DNA of 64,000 bases from Epiperipatus broadwayi (taxonomy: Eukaryota; Onychophora; Udeonychophora; Euonychophora; Peripatidae), in the NCBI GenBank assembly GCA_028023455.1, contig JAQFVV010000254.1, forward strand, positions 992,001 to 1,056,000, given 5' to 3'. The notes below the pieces were generated by a model. That model saw only the letters and a program-made list of their open reading frames with translations. It had not been told where the DNA came from and did not search any database. Positions 58,701 through 64,000 of this stretch are shown in pieces. Each line of letters starts with the position of its first letter. Positions within the stretch are counted from its first letter, which is position 1. A program made the translations under genes and the position numbers.

Positions 58701-61406
58701 AATTTTTTTCAGACTCTAATTAGGCTTAACAGTTTTTTTTTTGTTTGTTTTAAGTAACTAATCTATAAAAAATTCTATTAACCATCTAATGTTGGTTGGT
58801 AAATGGATATCTAGCTGTTGTTAGCTAGCTTTAAAACAAGGATTAAAAAACAGCTCATCTTCATTTATTAGTTGGCAAGGTAATTAATATTTCCCTTTCA
58901 CTATCAATAGGCCTTTGACCACCAATCGGATATTTAGGCTTTTTTATTTACTCTATTTTAAATGCATTTTTCATTAATTGGGTTTATTCAAAATTAACTT
59001 ATTTTAAGTAAAACATATATGTTGTATGAATAGACTTATTTTTAAAATAAACGTTATGGAATTCTTCATTATTGTCTTTGAGCAAAAGTTGAATCAACCG
59101 TGCGGGATCTCTGACTCAATAAATATTCTGTTTGTTGATTTGTTTTTTTTAATTAAACTGCATTGGTTGTGATTAAAAACTATTTGTTGTTTCTTTAACC
59201 TCTAGTAATCTTAATATTGTTTATTACAATGTTTATTTTATCAAAATACCTATAATCTAATAGATCGTTGTTTCCCATTCCGCAATATTTTCAAAACATT
59301 ATCGTTTATCATTTTAATGACGCTACTGGAAAATCAAAGATAATTATTTAAATGGCTCTTCTGTTGATTTAAAACTTATTGTTTTCTTTTTTAATTATAT
59401 CATCAATAAATTCAAATTAGATTAAAAAAGAAATAAAAATATAATAACAAAATGTTATTACAACGTCTTTTATATATAAAAATTATTTTAGATATTATCA
59501 ATACAGATTTTTTACATTTATAAAAATATAAATTATTATAAATGAAAATTAAATATATTTTTTAAAAACACACATTTGAATCTTAATTAAAAACGTAATA
59601 ATAATAATTTAATTTATTATTATTATTAATTTTTAATTATAAGAACGTATATGCAAATTACGTATATATAGCAAGAAAATAAAACGTTTTATCGGTTCTG
59701 GCATTAGTATGTTTGTTATCCTATCGCAATGCAATTGTAAATTAGCAAGATCGATTATTAATGGACAGTTAAATTCATAAAATATTAGACATATGTTTGT
59801 CTTATTTACCACAGTATATAAGCATCGTGCGTTATTATAAACTATTAAAAAAGATAACATGTTCAAAAGAAAATTGAAATAATTTGGCTGTAAATGAAAA
59901 TAGAGGGCAGCACTATTTACTGAAATGAGTTGCTTGTGATAATTTTAACACATTCTATATCATTATTCCAGTGAAGTATAAAAATATTGAATAAGTCAAT
60001 GTAATAAAAGTTTAGACACTTAACTTTATTATTAATAACAGTATATGTTGGTAAGAAAGTATTGAAAAACTAATTAAATGCTTATTTCCAAAACTAAAAA
60101 AGCAAAATGAAAATTCAGATCGACTGAACATAGTCATGATTAAGGATCATTCAGTCAATTTTATTAACGAAAAAAAACCCTCTAAATCAGATAAAAGAAT
60201 AGAGAATTTCTAGAAAATAAAGAAAGTATAGAAGGATTAGAAAAATATATTAATCCATCCCAACACTAATGAAATGGTTTGAATGACAATCCTAATAGTT
60301 ATGCCAATAATAAAATTGTTACTGGCAGGATTTCCTAACGCAAACAAGATTGTTTATAATAAAAGATAAAATAAGAAAATTACGATTAGACTCAGCTTTT
60401 ACTTGTTTATTTATCGATTTATAAAAGTACTTTATATAGCTTCTTCTGCCAGCGCCTCAACTCACTTGTAATTTTGTTCTATTTCTTACTGTAAACCATC
60501 TTGTAATAAACATCAGTATTGCCATACTGCCAGGATCAGATAACAAGACAACACATTTATTCAAGTCTGTTACGAGTAGATGATTGATTATTCTGAACAG
60601 TCTTAGGCTTTATAAAAATGGTCTGGACCCTCGTGTTCCAGTTCTAAGAAAGATATCCATACCCAAACTAAAGAATGGGGTGGCCTGTCACCGTAAACTC
60701 ATTTAAAAGGTGCAGCAAAATGTAAACGCATGTAGGTTTACTGTATAAAAACATATTAGCAATGCACACACAAAAGACCAATATGTATGCATATAATTAA
60801 TTAACTGCACCTAAAACAGATAGCTTCTATCTGTCAAACTAACACAGTCTAGTTCTTAGACTAGCCTTATAATTATGCTAATAAAAAGGACTTAAATTAT
60901 ATTATAATATAGCTAAAATCCTGAATCTGCATATATATATATATATAATCACGATTAAGGAGGGAATGTATATTTGATGGGAATTAATAAACATTAGCAA
61001 ATATACTTTCATATCATCTCTAGCCTGTATATCCCTTCTAACTAATAAATATCAAAGTCATAATATATATAAAAACTGACTTAGCAAACCTTGCAAAATA
61101 TAATGCAATTTATAATATATATATATCATGACAATAATGAGCGTGTAGCGATCGTTTATTATCTAATAATATTATTTCAAAACAGTGATTTAATATGCCA
61201 AGTAGCGTTTTTTTTTAAATATTTAATGTGGAGATTTTAATTATCTCCATTGTAAGTGTGTTAATTATTATTCGCTGTTTCAAAAGATGGGCATATTATC
61301 ACATATATATTAAATTTAAACAGAATAAATATAAACAAAATACTTAAAACAATAAAGTTAGGCATGACCACAGTTTTTAGAAATTTAAGATAACTGTTTG
61401 AAGGTA
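58701..61406. other. AT-rich interval, nothing recognised
   Basis: No gene supported. A GC-richer piece with TTTATAAAAATGG lies at 60600-60715; an exon or promoter cannot be shown. Confidence 0.45.
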
Positions 61407-61590
61407 TTTACAGATTACAAAAAAGTAAAGTCTTTTAATTTATAAAAGAATTCAGGTAAGTTTACAAGGTTAAACTATAAATGATTTTATAGTTACTTTA
61501 AAAAATAATTTACAGATTTTAAGAAAGTAGATTGACAACAAATGATTTTCCAATGTATAGATAAATTTAGGCAAGTTTAACACAGTTTTT
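61407..61590 (+). repeat. Degenerate two-copy direct repeat, ~100-117 bp
   Basis: ATTTACAGATT and (CAGG/AGGC)AAGTTTA-type motifs recur at 61407/61508 and 61453/61569. Weak. Confidence 0.45.
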
Positions 61591-63483
61591 TTTTTTACAA
61601 CTAATTTAATTAAAGAATTTCGAGAAATTATATAGAACATTCTTTATAGTAAATAAGCTAGCTTAGATTATAGGTTTATAGATTAATTTATAGAGCTGCA
61701 GTCTTTGAAAGAACATTACCAGTCTTCTTGGTAGCGGCTTGTAATGCAGGTACATCAAACAGTGGTGTAGTGTAGTGAGTGGCATTTCCCCTCAGGATAT
61801 GTTTATGGTCTCTTCATCTCTTCTTCTTGCAGCAGACTGCTGGAAGGTTTCCCCTCCCTGTGGTGATGGTCATGCCCGTAGGCATGCAGGGATAGATAGA
61901 AATTGCCATCTCAGAACAAAGAAATAACTATCTCATAGCAAGAATAATCCCTGCACCAAAAAATCTGCCTTATTTATACATTTTTCAGATTAAGACCAGA
62001 TAGCCATATGTTTAACTTAAAATTCCTCCCTCCCTCACAATTTTATAGCTCATATGTTTAATTTCCCTGTCAATTTTTACTAGAGTCTGTTTCTTCTATT
62101 TTGATCTTTTTAATTGCTTAAACCTTTAATGTTTTTATTCTGGAAAAGTGATTCATTACAAATGTAATGAGTATGAAAAAAATGATATTGATTTAGGCAC
62201 CATTTAGATAACCTTGTCAAGTGAAGGTTTGGTTCCTTGTTTTGTTTCTTATTCATTCGATCAAAATTGAGAATTGCTCTAGCCTTTAATGACAGAACTA
62301 ACCATCTGTAGGACATGTTCTTCAAAATGTCAATTCCTTTTAAATAAAACCAAATTATAATTTAGTGAATATTTAAAATGTACATTCTTTTGAAATAAAC
62401 ACATTTTATAACAAATATTATTTAATAAAAGAAATATAAATGCTGTAATATATGTACATAAATTGATATCACAGTCATTTACCCATGCATATATGTGTGA
62501 TAATACCTACATAACCCATGTTGATGCATATATACATGTACTAAAGGGGGTTTAAATCTGGCATAAATGTGGCTGTGGGAAAAAACAGGTGAAACAATTA
62601 TGAGGGAAGGAATATACTGTTTCAAACTTTACCATGTTGAAATTTTGGAATCACTAAATTGATTAATATTATGAAAAAAATGTGTTGAAAAATTGGAATT
62701 GGCTGGGGATTAGCAGAAACTGGATTAGAGTTCTTAATTCATATCACTTCATTACGTATATATACATACATTGCTAAATAATTTTATTTATGTCAATAAT
62801 TCTAGAGATGATGGAACAAATTGATACCATTAGGTTGGGAGATTTATTTTACATCTTTAATGTTATTATTTGTTATAAATCAGTTGAAGACACATGACCA
62901 ATAAGCCCAAACTGTGTTTACTCAATATCTAAAGTGATTTCAACTCTTTCATAACAGTTTACAACAGTTTTAGAGGGATTATATTATAGATTGGTATGAG
63001 AAGTAGCAAAAATAATCAATTCTTTTTCTTTTTATCAATGCTTCTGACATCTCAATTCCACTAAATATGATCATTCACTGATACAGAAATTTAGATCATC
63101 CTCCTCATTATGAATGCATGTTATAAGCAACCATTACTCATCAGATGATCTAACTAGAAGTATCAAACATTTGAATCTCCACACTTATATTGACAGCTTA
63201 ATTTTTTTCATCAGACTATTATAGTACGAGATAAGAACCTGATTGTAGATATATATTTTCAAATTGGGCTTTTTTTATTATTAATATCTCTTAATGTACT
63301 GGATTTGATATAAGAACAGTATTGATAAAAAAACAAACATGTGAAATAGTTTGCCTAGATTTTAAAAATGACGTGGTTATTTTTGAAAATAATGCTTCCG
63401 AAGTGCACACATAGTAAAAAAAGAATGCTAATGACTTTATTCCATTGTTAATAATTTATTTCTTTTCTGAGTCAATGTAATAC
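61591..63483. other. AT-rich interval with one GC-richer island
   Basis: The island at 61690-61960 includes GGCATGCAGGGA, a CATGCCCGTAGGCATG inverted motif and a poly-pyrimidine run ending TTGCAG. It could be an exon edge or LTR piece. I cannot support either. The rest has nothing recognisable. Confidence 0.4.
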
Positions 63484-63684
63484 CTGGTAATTAATGAATA
63501 TACTCACAGAAAAGGTACTTTAATATCTTTATTACTGCCTAACATGCTTTCAATATATTTACTATATTATATCCATGATGCATAATGACTATGACATATT
63601 AAATGTATTAAAAGCATGCTAGGCAACAATAAAGCTGAAAATTAAAAAACTATCTTGTCTGTGAGTATATTCATTAATTACCAG
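63484..63684. repeat. Long hairpin element, 201 bp
   Basis: CTGGTAATTAATGAATATAC (63484) and GTATATTCATTAATTACCAG (ending 63684) form near-perfect arms. Inner pairing of TTACTGCCTAACATGCTTTC with GAAAGCATG-type sequence near 63610 extends the hairpin imperfectly. Confidence 0.88.
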
Positions 63685-63710
63685 ATATTATAATGGCATT
63701 ATTGTTCATG

Positions 63711-64000
63711 AGTTTATAAGAAATTTGAGCACCCAAATTGTGGGTACCAGAATCACATCTGGAATCTCTGGATCCCAAGTTTGATGCTTTAATAACTATG
63801 CCATGCAGGGCAAAAACACATATGGCCTTTTAGCTCAGAAGTTCATAAAAGGTTTGAGCACCAGAACTGTTAGTGCCAAAACCAATCCTTGGACCTACCA
63901 ATCCCTAGTCAGATGCTCTACCAACTGTGTTAAAATATACATAGTAAAAAGTGTGTATGCATTTATTGCTCAAGAGTTCATAAGCAGTTTGAATATCAGA
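63711..64000. repeat. Tandem tRNA-like repeat, ~130-bp unit, running off the window
   Basis: Units start at 63711, 63840 and 63974, marked by AGTT(T/C)ATAA ... TTTGAGCACC. On the minus strand unit 2 contains AGTTGGTAGAGCATCTGACT and GGTAGGTCCAAGGATTGG, close to a tRNA A box, anticodon arm and B box. Unit 1 holds a decayed version. SINE-like array; no intact tRNA. Confidence 0.7.

Noticed and set aside
61690-61960. Exon or LTR
   Set aside because: Neither a frame nor a target duplication could be found; left as an unexplained GC-richer island.
63840-63935. Functional tRNA gene on the minus strand
   Set aside because: A-box part is good, but the acceptor and T stems do not pair and the unit is tandemly repeated.

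Overview
This window looks like nuclear DNA of an invertebrate animal. It is strongly A+T-rich (roughly three quarters by eye), and I see no operons, no long open reading frames and no credible host gene, rRNA or functional tRNA. Almost everything recognisable is a transposable element or repeat, mostly decayed. The phylum cannot be named from the sequence alone. The Merlin, Tigger/pogo, hAT, LTR and APE-type LINE relics fit an invertebrate metazoan.

Layout. 1-4.4 kb: AT-rich flank, a 0.5-kb foldback, a 70-80-bp tandem array, a trinucleotide microsatellite and a 386-bp hAT MITE. 4.4-17.1 kb: a three-level nest. A ~410-bp dispersed repeat (F410) was hit by a Merlin-like DNA transposon (8-bp duplication ATTATTAC). 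That transposon was then hit by a non-autonomous LTR retroelement (4-bp duplication ATAC), which became an LTR-internal-LTR-internal-LTR multimer of 10.3 kb. 17.1-24.5 kb: a palindromic F410 pair, a clean solo LTR with a 5-bp duplication, one foldback of a ~480-bp family (REP480), and a tandem F410 pair. 24.5-27.7 kb: a decayed minus-strand LINE with endonuclease, reverse transcriptase and C-terminal zinc-finger traces. 28-36 kb: dispersed repeats, REP480 copies and a pyrimidine-rich tandem array. 36.3-37.3 kb: a second Merlin element, inserted in that array. 39.6-40.8 kb: a Tigger/pogo element with a broken transposase tail. 41.7-44.1 kb: a second copy of the long repeat seen at 28.8-30.5 kb, split by a 399-bp hAT MITE. 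44.7-50.3 kb: tRNA-like repeats, two palindromic elements sharing one spacer, and a minus-strand LTR-retroelement relic with a Lys-tRNA-like primer site. 50-64 kb: mostly featureless AT-rich DNA with a promoter-like GC-richer island, a complex REP480 rearrangement and a tRNA-like tandem array at the right edge.

The genes do not work together as a system; the logic here is insertion history. The most unusual items are the LTR multimer, whose long LTRs contain a second primer-binding-site-like sequence, and a family of palindromic elements with tRNA-like arms around a conserved spacer. Several unrelated repeat families here occur as inverted dimers.
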